64,000 bases of DNA. Origin: Megamerina dolium (taxonomy: Eukaryota > Arthropoda > Insecta > Diptera > Megamerinidae). Shown here piece by piece: positions 36,983-48,344 of the stretch. Each line of letters begins with the position of its first letter. Position 1 is the stretch's first letter. The stretch covers positions 20,738,557 through 20,802,556 of the forward strand of contig OY978527.1 in the NCBI GenBank assembly GCA_963854835.1, read 5' to 3'. Under the pieces are notes generated by a model. That model worked only from the letters and a program-made list of their open reading frames with translations. It was not told the DNA's origin and searched no databases. A program made the translations under genes and the position numbers.

Positions 36983-37537
36983 TCATATGGACGCATTTTG
37001 ATTCGTTGATTCTAATACGCCATGTCTCCAGCCACTGTGTACTCTTTTTAAGTGACTTTGCAGTTTTTCTGACGCTTTACTGGGATTATAATCGACGCTC
37101 AAGATTGCTGTATCGTCTGCAAATATTGATGTGAAAAGATTGCCATTTGTTGGTAGATCTAAGGTGTAGATTAGATATAAAAAGGGACCTAAGACGCTTC
37201 CTTGCGGAACCCCAGCCATTATCGTACGTGTTGGAGTTAAATACGATCTTTGTTTAACCATAAATTTTCTATTCAACAGATAGCTCTTTAATATTTTGCA
37301 AATGTTATTAGGAAAGAGACAACCGATTTTGTGAAGTAAGCCATCATGCCAAACCTTATCAAAAGCTTGTGCGACGTCCAGAAATACTGCTGAGCAGTAC
37401 TGCTTTACTTCGAACGCTTTTGTAATGTTTGATACTATTCTGTGAACTTGTTCTACTGTACCATGTTTTGCTCTGAATTCAAATTGATGCAACGGTATAA
37501 TGTTATTTGCTTCAACAATTGACTGTATTTTCAACAT
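36983..37537 (-). pseudogene. Jockey-A ORF2 reverse transcriptase core
   Basis: 184 codons: PLHQFEFRAKHGTVEQVHRI, KQYCSAVFLDVAQAFDKVWH (motif with the first catalytic D), MAGVPQGSVLGPFLYLIYT, FTSIFADDTAILS (FADD catalytic box), then a frameshift. The thumb continues in other frames to 36533 (IWSYGIQLWGTSSNSNIEKI). The catalytic residues are intact within this block, but the surrounding ORF is broken. Confidence 0.85.
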
Positions 37538-38345
37538 TAATAGTTTTTCAAACGCTTTGGATAGGATAGGCAGCAGGCTAATAGGCCTGTACGACGATAC
37601 ATTAGTTGAGTCTTATCCAGGTTTTGCAATCATAATTATTGGGAAAATTTTCCATGCTGAGGCGTGGTATTGCATTCATTATGTGTAACAGCTGTTTTAC
37701 CCTGCAGCTTTTTTGACGTTTAGTTCATTTATGATTTTATTAAGTTCCTTTAAAGAAAATCACACTAAGGTAGTAGAGCTGTTATTGGTCATGATTGGTT
37801 ATCCTCCATCTCTTGTAGATTCATTTGGTTTGAAAACGCCTTCCAAGTGATTTGCAAATGCTTCTGCTTTATCTTGATCGCTTCTTGCCCATGATCTATC
37901 TGGCATTCGTATTGGAGCCTCTCTTATTATCGGACACTTTACACATTTGACTGCTTTCCACAGAGAATAATCTGTATCTTTTGTTGCAGCAAGAATACTA
38001 ATATATACATTTAAACGTCTCTCTTCGGCTTCTTTTAAGTGTTTTAGTGCAGTCTGCCAATTTTTGTTTTAGGTTTGGTGATATATGCTGCTGCCATTTT
38101 AATTAATTCCTCAATATCGGCATTTGTATGCTTTTTATAATCTTGGAATTTATTTTGAGGTATTGCAATTTTAGCAGCTTCATGAGCCAACTTGGTGAAA
38201 TTTTCAACTGCACTGTCGACTTGCTTTACTGTCTTAAGAGATATTTTAAGGCTAATGTGAGAACTAATATATTTTTTATAATTTAGCCAATTAGTGAATT
38301 TGTTTGTAAGATACTGGCTTGATTCACTGAAACTAACTAAAACAT

Positions 38346-39002
38346 TTAGTTAAAAGAACGATGAGAATGATCGGATGAAAGTTTAAAGGATGGCCATGCC
38401 TTTAAATGGGTTCTTTTTAGACTTTTAGTTACTGCAAAGTCAATAAGATCCGGTACTTTTCTAGGATCCGAAGGCCAGTAAGTAGGTTGGCCGGTAGATA
38501 TGGCATCATATCCGTTGCTTGATATTGTCGAGAAAAGACGTCTACCTTTTGGAGATATAAGCCTGGAACCCCAATAAGTGTGCTTGGCGTTATAGTACCC
38601 CGCCGCGATAAACGTATGCTCTAAAGTTGCAAAAAATTCAGAAAATTGTGATTCTGTAATATTATGTCTAGGAGGACAATAAACAGAAGATATTGTTAAT
38701 TTTTGGGTACTTGTTTCTATACAAATAGAGGTGGAATGAATATATTCTTTGCAAAATTCTTCTAATGCATAATGTTTTATTCTATTTTTGATGAGGATAG
38801 CTGTCCCTCCTCTTGCCTTATTTTCAGGGCGTTTGGCATCATAAAGCGTAAACCCATTTATTGAAAAATTATTAAATTTTGTAAAGTGAGTTTCTGAAAC
38901 AAGCATTACATCAACTCGATTTTTATGGAGAAATACTTCCAGTTCATTTTTATGTTGGCTTAACCCATTCGCATTCCAAAAACATAACTTCAGTTCATTC
39001 AT
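38346..39002 (-). pseudogene. Jockey-A ORF2 endonuclease domain
   Basis: 218 codons: start MNELKLCFWNANGL (N of the first motif), VDVMLVSETHF (catalytic E), KARGGTAILIKNRIKH, SVYCPPRHNITESQF, then AGYYNAKHTYWGSR, where the family has GDFN, so the catalytic aspartate is lost. It continues PTYWPSDPRKVPDLIDF to LSSDHS (SDH motif kept), then the frame ends. The DFN to YYN change alone should abolish nicking. Confidence 0.85.
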
Positions 39003-39274
39003 TGTTTTGACAGAATTGTTTGAAGGAGCATGGACTGATTTTTCATTAGCTCTTGCATAATGCCTTGCATTGAATTCATAAAATGTGTCATTAACTGGAC
39101 CAGATTATTTACAGAATTTTCAAGAGTGTTTGGAACACTATCTTGATTAACTTGAACTGGAGGAGTAGTCCCCTTTAAAATGTTTGCATAAGATGTTGGC
39201 ATAACATGAGTAGTATTTGTAGCATTTTGAGGAGGAGGAGCAGATACATGCTCTATTTGAGGAGCATTAACCAT
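38999..39274 (-). pseudogene. Jockey-A ORF1 (gag-like) C-terminus
   Basis: A 91-codon frame ending VQLMTHFMNSMQGIMQELMK, NQSMLLQTILSKQ. The plus-strand copy ends almost identically (NMNQFMNSMQTMMKNQTMLL), which shows the same family. The stop overlaps the ORF2 start (ATGA at 38999-39002), a layout typical of coupled LINE ORFs. The zinc knuckles lie upstream, in broken frame. Confidence 0.75.
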
Positions 39275-39683
39275 TGATGGGTTGCGAGGTCTTACTTGGG
39301 AAGTGTCATTTCCACCGCAGTTACTACATTTTTTAACAGAAGAATCTTCTTTGTTAACAATACATTTGGAGGTGGGATAAAAGTCATAAGATAAGATTTT
39401 GTGTGCCTATACTCTTGGCAGTTAGCACCTTGTATTGGACCCGATCTTTTATGAGGTTCTTCCACCGAAATTCTTCGGTGAATTAAATATTTTATATTAT
39501 ATATTGGGTGAAGAAAGTAAACTGGGGAAAACTTCAGTAAAATTTAACATACCTAAGTACTAAATCAAAATTAGCATTTTCATAAACAAATTAATAACAT
39601 ATTATACATATAACTGAATAAATGTTTTATGGATTGTTATTAATAAATCAATAAATATGAAAAGAGTGTACAAATTCGATATA

Positions 39684-40239
39684 CAAGGCGCGTCAATTAT
39701 GTATTAAGACTGCCTCTAGAAAACACAATTAAAACACGATATCTGCTAATTTTTCGGTATATTTATTCGAAATATTCTCCTCCTGATTCAATACACTTGT
39801 TGCATTGATTTAATAGTGATTCAAACAAGTGTTGAATTGCCTCCAGTGCCCTCGTCGAAGCCCGTTGTATGGTCTGAATGTCATCAAAAAAGCATCCTTT
39901 CAACTTCAATTTCAGTTTTCGGAACAAAAAGAAGTCGCACGGTGCAAAATCAGGTGAATACGGCAGGTGATTCAACACACAGACCTGATTCCGAGCCAAA
40001 AATGACGAACAATGAGTGCTGTGTGTTAAATTTCTTGTTAAAATTTCAACATCAAACGAACACGTGCTTTGTATAATGAATGTCAATAAACATTAAATGT
40101 CAACCAAATACCATGAAATTTTGACAGTTAGTAGAGGAAGGTTGAAGCTTCAAAACGCACGTGCTCACACATAGATGGCGCGCTTGCGCTTGGTTGCTGA
40201 GATATGGTTCGAGTCTTAATACATATTTGTCGCACCTTG
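39684..40239 (-). mobile_element. Internally deleted mariner element with TIRs and TA duplication
   Basis: The terminal inverted repeats are CAAGGCGCGTCAATTATGTA (39684 onward) and, from the other end, CAAGGTGCGACAAATATGTA. Over 28 bp, 25 match. TA dinucleotides flank both ends (39682-39683 and 40240-40241), the Tc1/mariner target duplication. At 556 bp it is well under half of a typical 1.3-kb mariner. It keeps only the C-terminal transposase on the minus strand: ARNQVCVLNHLPYSPDFAPC, DFFLFRKLKLKLKGCFFDD, then the CIESGGEYFE tail. The SPDFAPCD aspartate is the third catalytic residue; the first two are deleted. Confidence 0.9.
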
Positions 40240-40384
40240 TATATGACCTCCTCAAACCTCTTGCTCTATCCCCACGGCCACCTTACATGTTTTCAATAAC
40301 CTGTAAAGGAATTTTTTTTTATTTAAAGCAAATTTAGGAAGAAAGTTTTTTTTTTAACCCCTCCTTTAGATTAAGAGCCAATGA

Positions 40385-42409
40385 GATCATGTGGCTTTTT
40401 CCGTTGGAGTTGTCGAGTTAGTCTTGTGGTATTTAGAAGCTTGCCGGTTTCTCAATTAACGTTCCTATGCAGCCTCATAAAGTGTGCTTCTACTTGTTTT
40501 TTTTTTTATTTCATCAGCGACCATATTAATGCTGAGGTCACGGTGAATGTAAATGTTGCGAGCGTATCAAGGTGCATTGAAAATATTTCTAAGGACTTTA
40601 TTTTGGAGTCGTAGAATTATACCTACGTTGGACTGGCGCAGCCCCAAACTTATGCACCATATGAACACACTGGTTTTAAAATTTGTTTATATATTGTGAT
40701 TTTATTGTATATGGAGAGTTTTGATCTTCGTCGAATAAGCCAGTCAATTTTGATCATTTTTAGATTGAGTACGTAGCTTTTTATTTTTATGTGCTCATTT
40801 CAACGTAGCTTACCAAGTACCAAGAAATTTGGGGTGTTTGGATATGGGATTGGAGCACGCAGTAGCTTTATTGGGTGATAGCTTACGTTTTTGAGGATGA
40901 AATGCACATGAATTGAATTGCTGTTATTTAATTTTATTCGCAAAGTTTTTGTCAATTTTTCTACTCCGTCTATAGCGATTTGTAGTTCAGCTGCTGCTGC
41001 TTCTGTAGTTTTTTCTGTTGCAAGGATGGCTGTGTCATCAGCGAAAGTGGCGATCATTCTGTTTGGAGGAAGTGATAAATATTTTGTGTACAGGAGATAC
41101 AGAAAGGGACCAAGGATGCTTCTTTGCGGCACGCCAGCATTTATTTCTTCTAAATTGGAATACTCGTTTCCCTGTTTCACGCGAAAGTAGCGTTCAGATA
41201 TATATGACTTCATAAAGGCACTGTATTGGAGTGGAAGGCAAGAGTTTAATTTATTGATTAGGCCTTCATGACCTTCAGAAGACTGCTGAGCAAACGTTTC
41301 TCCTCAAATTATTTTTCTATTTCTGCTGTGATTCTGTGTACGGTCTTTGGAAGAGTGCTGGCACCGAAATTCAAATTGATGTGTAGGTATAAGGTTACGA
41401 AACTCAATGATGGGTTTTAAGCGATTGACAATAAGTTTTTCTAGCAGTTTTGAGATTTGTGGCTGAAGTAATATCGGGCGGTATGAGGAGACAATGTGTG
41501 ATTCTTTCCCGGCTTAGTGATCATGATAATCTCTGGAACTTTCCACAGGCTTGGGACATATTGGAGTTGAAGTGATATGTTAAAGAATTTTGCCAGTTTA
41601 ATTAATACTTTCACTGGGTAGTTGTTTTAGCACTTCTGCTGTGATTAAATCAAAGCCAGGCGCTTTTTTGTCTTTAAGATGTTTTATTTGTTTTTTTTTT
41701 AACTCATTTATAGCTATATGTGGGATAGGGACTTTATCTTGCTCTGAGGTGGTATAGAAGTTATCACATTGATTTTCATTTGGTTGAATAGTATTAGACA
41801 GGTGCTTTGCGAACGCAATTGGTTTTTCCATATCACTTCTCGCCCAAGTGTTATTAGCATTCCTCACTGGTGGAACATGACAGTTTGGCCGTTTTAAGTA
41901 TCTTGTTCATTTACAACTCACATCCCATTTCTCGTGCTGCTTTGTATAACTCTCGTCCTATTATCGTAGTTAAGCGCGACCTCTAAAGGGTATTTTCGTA
42001 TTGAACTCACCACCCATTATAAAGTTGAATTTGTGCATATTAATAAGTTCTTTGTATTCATTTGAAGAGATAGAGTTTTTCGGGGGGCAGTAGATAGCCG
42101 CCAACGGGAGTGGCTGGTTTTTAGTTTTGATTGTTATAATGGTAGTTTGAAAAATATCAGTCCTTAGATTAAGTTCTTCGTATTGTTCAATGTTTTTTTT
42201 TTTTAATAATTATAGCACTGCCACCCCCTTGCACAGTTGCTCTGGTGTATAGTATGATAAACGTTATAATGTTCGAATTCAATATGCGATTGTCTGGTAA
42301 AATGTGTCTCAGATATTAAACTAACATCAATTTTTTCTAGGTCTAATGAAACCCGTGGCTCCTTTTGTTATTTTTTTAGACGTTTGTATTCCATGCCATA
42401 ATCCGTAAC
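40385..42409 (-). mobile_element. Jockey-B-like LINE ORF2 (endonuclease and RT), broken
   Basis: Minus strand. ORF2 starts at the boundary with the inserted jockey-A (LRIMAWNTN). The endonuclease continues as LAAIYCPPKNSISSNEYKEL and FIMGGEFNTKI (GDFN became GEFN). The linker has KKKQIKHLKDKKAPGFDLI. The RT has INAGVPQRSILGPFLYLLYT and ATFADDTAILATEKT (FADD). The thumb includes ILKPVCSYGA and ends near 40385. Several stops. Together with 45942-47277 and 48627-48942 it forms one element interrupted by later insertions; its start codon and first codons lie across the insertion point. Confidence 0.8.
42398..42409. other. Target-site duplication, left copy (ATAATCCGTAAC)
   Basis: The 12 bp ATAATCCGTAAC directly left of jockey-A are identical to 45930-45941. 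Confidence 0.85.
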
Positions 42410-42423
42410 TCGTTATCGCAAAG

Positions 42424-43266
42424 TAATTGCAGAATTTGATGCTGGAAAAAAGAATTACTACGCATATCAGCTAAAAAGTACTAAGGGCTTAATCGTTGTA
42501 CTCAAAGGCGTCGAACCCAATGTTGATATTAACAAAATCAAAATCAGGAAGAAGGGTTTCAAGCCAAAACAGTATTCAACATTCTCAACAAGAACAATAT
42601 ACCTCAACCGTTATATCGCATCGAGCTTCAACCTGAAACAAAAACCCTAAAAAAGGTGAAGTACACTCCATATATAAAATTCGATATTTATTGCATAGCA
42701 AAGCCACAATCGAAGAACCCCATAAGAGAACTGGACCTCCTCAGTGCAACAACTGCCATGAATATGGACATACTAAGACATATTGTACCCCGCCAGCTGT
42801 TTGTGTGATTTGTGGAGTTGTTCATAAATCAAACATATGCCCAAAGGCAAAAGGCGATACTAGCATGAAAAAATGCAGCAATTGTGGAGGTAATCACACC
42901 GCAAATTATAGAGGTTGCCCCGTATATTAAAGCCAAATTTCTCCTCTAGCAAACAATCTCTAAAACCAGTTGAGCGAACTCAGATAGCCAACTCAAGTCA
43001 GAGACAAAATCTTGATGCAACACAATTCTTCTCTGCAATCCCAAACAAGAATCAGACCAATTCATACGCTAGTGTTTTAAAACAAAACCCACACCAACAA
43101 AGCAATGTAAATAATGAGCAGAAGCACTCACTGCCCACCCAACAGCCAAGTACCCTTGAACATTTGCTTCAAACACTAATCCAGAACATGAACCAATTCA
43201 TGAACTCAATGCAAACAATGATGAAAAATCAAACGATGTTACTCCAAACATTGCTATCCAGACCAT
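42424..43266 (+). pseudogene. Jockey-A ORF1 with three CCHC zinc knuckles
   Basis: It begins mid-domain (EFDAGKKNYYAYQLKSTKGL, an RNA-binding region upstream of the knuckles). After frameshifts come HKRTGPPQCNNCHEYGHTKT YC, CVICGVVHKSNICPKAK and KKCSNCGGNHTANYRGCPVY, three C-x2-C-x4-H-x4-C type knuckles. A frame change near 42925 leads into the Q/N-rich C-terminus ending MKNQTMLLQTLLSRP. Such proteins bind the element RNA (family knowledge). Two frameshifts and no start codon. Confidence 0.8.
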
Positions 43267-43281
43267 AAGTACCATGAGTCG

Positions 43282-43860
43282 TCTCAAGATATGCCACTGG
43301 AACGCAAACGGCTTAAGCCAACACCGTTTGGAGCTAATTCAATTCCTTGAATCCAACCAGATCGGCATCATGATGATATCTGAGACCCATTTCACTGACA
43401 AAAATTGTTATCGAATACCAGATTAGAAACTTTACAGAATAAAACATCATGTTCTAGAAGATTTCAGTAGAGTCTACGTGCAAGCAATATCTATATGCCT
43501 GGAAGAGTACATATCTAAGCTAGTAATATCTGCGATATACTACCCCCCAAGATACAGTATTACCGAATAGCAATATAAAGAATTTTTCTCAACTCTTGGT
43601 AACAAATACTTGGTCGCTGGCGGTTTCAACGCCAAACATACTCACTGGGGCTCCCGCTTAATAACTCCAAAAGGCAGAAGACTATGTTCAATCAGTACTA
43701 ACCACGGCTACGATGTAATCTCAAATGGTTAACCGGCATATTGGCCGACGGACAAGAGGAAGATACCCAATCTCATAGACTTTGGAGTCGCTAAAAGTTT
43801 GCAGATGGACAATATCTCCACAGAGTGTAATTATGATCTCTCACCTGATCACTCACCCAC
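43282..43860 (+). pseudogene. Jockey-A endonuclease, with deletion and lost catalytic D
   Basis: LKICHWNANGLSQHRLELI-type start, MMISETHFTDKNCY, then a stop and a deletion of about 70 bp compared with 51918-52498 (the GKARGGTAILIK block is missing). It resumes at VLEDFSRVYVQAISICLEEY and SAIYYPPRYSITE, then a stop. The motif reads AGGFNAKHTHWGSR, that is GDFN to GGFN. Then PTDKRKIPNLIDF and LSPDHSPTII (SDH to PDH). It is non-functional at several key residues. Confidence 0.85.
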
Positions 43861-44520
43861 GATAATATCTATAAAATCACCAAGCCCCCAAGGCAATTGC
43901 GTTAAAAAGAAAATAGACTGGTTGAAATTCAAGAAATATGTAATTTCCCATCTTCCTTTAAGTATTGTATTAAGAAATGGACACGATGTAGACTCAGCAC
44001 TCGAAAAATTCAACCAGCTGCTCTCATTAGCTCTCAGCTCAGCCACCTGCACAAGGGTGTACAAGCAATCAAACTATAGCCCACACACACCAGCCGACAT
44101 TGAATTGCTAACAAGACAGAAAAGAAGACTCCGAAGACAATGACAAGAATTCATATCACCGAATCTGAAAACACAGCTACAGCACTGCACTCGAAAGTTA
44201 AAGCAAGCCTTAAAAAATAAAAACAACAAAGAGTTAGAAGAGCATATAGCGAAATTAACACCTGGTGAAGCGTCAGACTACTCTTTGTGGAAATCAGCAA
44301 AAAACTCAAATCGGCCAATTCTCACTGATTCCCCCATCCGTTTAAGTGACGGTAATTGGGCTAGAAGCAACTTTGAGAAGGGTTTGGCTTTTGAAAACCA
44401 AAATTAACTTCTCAACCTTGCTCAATAACGCTCAAAATTAAAAAGAACTACATATTCCAAGCAATTTACAAAGATTTAAACCCAAAAAAATCCCCTGGTC
44501 CAGATAAAATTACCGGTAAA

Positions 44521-45570
44521 ATGATAAAAGAGCTACCTCCGGCTTCAGTAATTCATCTCATGCATATTTTCAATGCTATCCTTCGTATTAAACACTATCC
44601 CAAATGGTGGAAAACTTCAAAAATTATTATAATAGCAAAACCAGGAAAATACCATACAAAAGTTGCATCGTACAGACCTATCAGCCTCCTGCCTCTACTC
44701 TCTAAAGTATTCGAAAAGTTACTTGTCATAAATATAACTCCATTTATTAATCTCAACCAACTGATTCCCCAACATCAGTTTGGATTTAGAAAACAGCACG
44801 GCACAATAGAGCAAGTTCACCGCATTGTAACTCTGATAAGGAACACTTTTGAAGAAAAAAAGTATTGCTCAGCTGTCTTTGTTGATATCACTCAAGCTTT
44901 CGATAAAGTATGGCATAATGGCCATATTTACAAACTTAAACTATTACTGCTTGCAAATGTCTCCTCTTTGCTTAGTAGCTATCTCTCGAAAAGAAAATTT
45001 ATCGTATATCACAAGGATTGCACAACAAATCCATTGGATATTCACACTGGTGTTCCTCAAGGAAGCGGTTTGGGCCCCTTACTGTTACTCTTATACACTT
45101 CAGTTATGCCCAACCATAACTATACATTCATATCTACCTTTGCTGATGATACGGCAATATTGTGCTCTCGCTCTAACCCCATAGAAGCTACTAAACTCTT
45201 GCAGACTCATGTCGATTCTCTCGAAATCTTGTTAGCAAAATGTCGCATAGAAGTCAATTAATCAAAGACTGTACACATAACCTTCACACTAAGGCTAGAT
45301 ACATGTCCCCCACTTAAAATAAATGGTCAATCAGTTCCACAATGTTCCTCAACAAAGTACTTGGGTATTCACCTCGACAGAAGGATGACCTGGAACAATC
45401 ACATAGAGGCAAAGAAAACTCAGATCACTTTGAAAAGCTCAAAGTTGAATCCCGAATACAAAGTGCTATTATATAATGTAATCCTGCAGCCTATTTGGAC
45501 TTATGGTATTCAGGTGTGGGGCACCACATGTCCCTCAAATATCGAAAAATTGCAGCGAATACAATCCTGA
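44521..45570 (+). pseudogene. Jockey-A reverse transcriptase
   Basis: A 246-codon block: YPKWWKTSKIIIIAKPGK, SYRPISLLPLLSKVFEKLL, IPQHQFGFRKQHGTIEQVHR, CSAVFVDITQAFDKVWHNG (first catalytic D), HTGVPQGSGLGPLLLLLYT, FISTFADDTAILCSRS (FADD box). A stop at 45259 replaces the NES residues of the sister copy (VNESKSVNVTF). After it the thumb continues with STKYLGIHLDRRMTWNNHIE and PIWTYGIQVWGTTCPSNIEK, lacking a short INQLWWLL-type block present in the copy at 49562-50637. Confidence 0.9.
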
Positions 45571-45929
45571 CTGCGAATTATTGTAAACGCGCCTTGATAT
45601 ATGAGGAACGTTAACATCCATAGAGAGTTAAATGTACCCACAATTTCTGAGGAAGTTGCAATGTCCTGCAGAAGGTACATTCAAAAATTATACAATCATC
45701 CGAATCCCCTTGCTAGGTAATTGTTGCTAAGCACGGGGCATCATCGATTAAAAAGAAAAGACACACTGAATACGCTGTGGAATTGCTAAACCTCGCGACT
45801 CAACAAATTGTGATGGAACAACGCGAATATCACATAATTAAAGTTAGTTTGTAAGATTCGAATACTTATTGTAAGTTTCTACGAATGGTAGAAAGATTCA
45901 ATAAATTCTTAGTATTTAAACAAACAAAA

Positions 45930-45941
45930 ATAATCCGTAAC
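45930..45941. other. Target-site duplication, right copy (ATAATCCGTAAC)
   Basis: Identical to 42398-42409. On its right the sequence continues as jockey-B ORF1/ORF2 junction sequence. Confidence 0.85.
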
Positions 45942-47277
45942 ATGTCAATCATTATTTAGTATTGAATCTGATTTGTTGCTCAAGATCGATTAGCCACTTT
46001 TGAAGGTGTTTGTTGACTTCTTGGTTATTCAAATTGTAAAGTATCTGAGTTAAGATATTTTCATTACTTGCTTTGCTATTTGGTTCACTACCTTTTGCAG
46101 TTTCTTTTGCGACTTCAGCGAATGATATTGTATTGCCTGTATAAGCTATTATTTAGCGTAACATTATTCTGATTTTCTATACTTTCGGCATGATTATTTG
46201 AAGTTTTTTGCTTGGGATTCCGTTTATCTCGAATTTTTTGCAATTCTTTGTAAACAATACATCCGCAATAGTTTGCAGGATGGTATTGACCGCAGTTGCA
46301 TTTTGGTCTTTGGTCTGAGGGTTTTTACATTCCATGGTACTGTGCTATCCACCACATTTTACACATCTTGGTGTTTTACCACAATAGTTTTTTGTATGAC
46401 CAATTGCTTGACAAGTCTTACACTGTGGAATCAGATTTGAAACTTTGACAGGCTCAACAGCAACGATTGAGTAGTGGATATGCTCAATTCTATATATTTT
46501 TTTAACGTCTTTATCTGAATCAAAAGTAACCATCAATATGTTCAGTGTCTTTATAGTTTTCAAAATTAAAAAAAAAAAAAAAAATAAATATGTGGCACAT
46601 AAAGCCCCAAAGGGCTCATTGGCCGAGCTTCTCTTCCATTACTGTTGTGCGTCTTAAATTTTTGGACAATATTAGAAGGGACCTACTTATTTTAGCCGGT
46701 TCCGAACGGCAGAACACTTGTGACATCACTTTTTCTGAGCTTTGTCACAGAGTTCTTTAAGAAGCTTTTTCATGGCAAGTTGTTACTGTCGGAAGAATTG
46801 CCAATTGCTTGCCGACAGGTGGGTACCGTTCGAAAGAAAAATCTTATCGATATTAAATTTGTTATGCATCAGCCGGGGATTGAACCACGACCTACAGATC
46901 AGAAGGCGAACACACTAACCACTGAGCTACGGCAATTAGTGATTATTAATTTTGGGTCACAAAAGTGGTGTAGGCTTTTAATCATAATTTTAATCGGGCG
47001 TGATTGTTTATTTTCGTAGGAATACCAAGACATGTTGGATTCTGTCAATATTATAGTTATTGACCTGTAGTTTGTGTAACGTTTATTTTGTAAATGTCTT
47101 TATATAATAATTTAATGGTAAAGCTATTCTTTGCTAGCTCTTTAATTTTTTTGCTTAGCTCTTGATAGTTTGTAATAGTTGATATCATAATTGGTGGAGT
47201 ATGAGGCTCATACGTTTCACTATTATATAGTAAAACAGATTTTTCGATTTTTTTTAATTGGCAGAGGTATGTAAGGG
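45942..47277 (-). pseudogene. Jockey-B ORF1 (central and C-terminal part), split by SINE C
   Basis: Minus strand from 47277: SETYEPHTPPIMISTITNYQ, then ELSKKIKELAKNSFTIKLL and YKDIYKINVTQ, the gag region before the zinc fingers. SINE C interrupts at 46567-46936, after LHHFCDPKLIITN. The reading resumes with MVTFDSDKDVKKIYRIEHIH and VAVEPVKVSNLIPQC, then the knuckle CKTCQAIGHTKNYCGKTP and CVKCGG, and a C-terminal tail ending QQIRFNTK and a stop. That stop overlaps ATGATTG, the ORF2 start region. About ten residues are missing next to the SINE. Confidence 0.75.
46567..46936 (-). mobile_element. tRNA-derived SINE, copy C
   Basis: Full length on the minus strand. Head TGCCGTAGCTCAGTGGTTAG (A-box) ends at 46936; the B-box GGTTCAATCCCC follows. 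It carries the subfamily markers GTTCGCC and GATGCATAAC shared with copy D. The body is intact and the tail is GTGCCACATATTTATTTTTT on the minus strand. It lies inside jockey-B ORF1, so it is younger than that element. Confidence 0.9.
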
Positions 47278-47642
47278 CGGTGGGTGCCGTAGCTCAGTGG
47301 TTAGTGTGTTCGCCTTCTGATCTGTAGGTCGTGGTTCAATCCCCGGTTGATGCATAACAAATTTAATATCGAAAAGATTTTTCTTTCGAACGGTACCTAC
47401 CTTTCGGCAAGCAATTGGCAATTCTTCCGACAGTAATAACTTGCCATGAAAAAGCTTCTAAAAAGAACTCTGTGACAAAGCTCAGAAAAAGTGATGTCAC
47501 AAGTGTTCTGCCGTTCGGAACCGGCTAAAATATGTAGGTCCATCCTAATACTGTCCAAAATTTAAGACGAACAACAGTAATGGAAGAGAAGCTCGGCCAA
47601 TGAGCCCTTTGGGGCTTTAAGTGCCACATATTTATTTATTTT
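47278..47642 (+). mobile_element. tRNA-derived SINE, copy D
   Basis: Full length: A-box TAGCTCAGTGG, B-box GGTTCAATCCCC, body, and the end GGGGCTTTAAGTGCCACATA with a TTTATTTATTTTTA tail. It is nearly identical to copy C but in the opposite orientation, heads facing each other about 340 bp apart. Confidence 0.92.
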
Positions 47643-48240
47643 TATGTTTTTATTTTTTCTTAACCAATTGCGATATCTTCCGGTAAATTTGTAGTGGCAA
47701 ATGTTAGGATAACTAATCCAGTTTCTATTAAAGTGTTGTCTTGCTTTTTCATTATTTTCCTGACCTCGCTTACGCTTTGTGATGACAGTTCTTTCGCAAT
47801 TATTTCCTCTGAAATGCCTCTTAGGTCGTTCGAGTAGATTACTCCTTTTGAGTAATTGAGTGTATTGTGCTCTGATACTTTTATTTGGATTGATGGCGAG
47901 AGAGAGATCAGCGTGACTAATTTGACAGCTTGCATGTAGGTTTCTGTTTTAATTAGTATGTTCCCGTTTCTTAATTTTTTGCATAGCTCCACTTCGCCAC
48001 CGCACGTGGAGTCGATCACTTTTTTATTAGAAAAAGCGAGACGTTAGATAGATCTTCATTGCTATTAATTCTATTCATAATTAGATATTTTGGACCGATA
48101 GATGATTTTTTTTAACACTTTGGTCTTATCAGTTTGAAATAACAATTGACTAGTTGTTTTTATTTTATCCGATGGTTCATTCATCTTGGTACCGCAAAGA
48201 TCACAACACTTCTGGTGGAATTTATGGTCTTTCTTTTTAT
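47643..48240 (-). pseudogene. ORF1 fragment of another LINE (I/CR1-like gag)
   Basis: Minus strand: KKDHKFHQKCCDLCG (CxxC), then GPKYLIMNRINSNEDLSNVS, LFLIKKVIDSTCGGEVELCK, KLRNGNILIKTETYMQAVKL, LNYSKGVIYSNDLRGISEE and ETGLVILTFATTNLPEDIAI. This is the RNA-recognition-like part of the gag proteins found in I-like and CR1-like elements; the zinc knuckles that should follow are missing where SINE D begins. One frameshift near 48010. It is not homologous to the neighbouring jockey-B ORF1. Confidence 0.65.
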
Positions 48241-48344
48241 CTGATCACATCAAATTGGTAATGTACATATAATATAATTCAAAAGAAGAATAAAATAACG
48301 GATAACGGAATATTTTGCACTAAATAACACAACAATGGGAGGTG

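Larger units (their letters stand above)
36533..39485 (-). mobile_element. Jockey-A-like LINE, 5'-truncated, ORF1 end plus ORF2, broken
   Basis: Minus strand, about 2.95 kb, ordered as in the jockey clade: the remnant of the ORF1 CCHC region (EEPHKRSGPIQ), ORF1 C-terminus, endonuclease, linker, RT and thumb. It starts inside ORF1 at about 39485, where homology to the plus-strand copy (42.7 kb) begins. The linker (37540-38345) contains stops and frameshifts. Its 3' end is indistinct near 36530 and no poly(A) is evident. Confidence 0.85.
42410..45929 (+). mobile_element. Jockey-A LINE, 5'-truncated, inserted in jockey-B
   Basis: About 3.5 kb on the plus strand with both ORFs partly present: ORF1 (42424-43266), endonuclease (43282-43860), linker, RT (44521-45700), 3' UTR and an A-rich end (TAAACAAACAAAAA). 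It is flanked by a perfect 12-bp duplication, and its 5' end is cut within ORF1, both signatures of target-primed reverse transcription. Several stops and a roughly 70-bp deletion in the endonuclease make it inactive. Confidence 0.9.
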
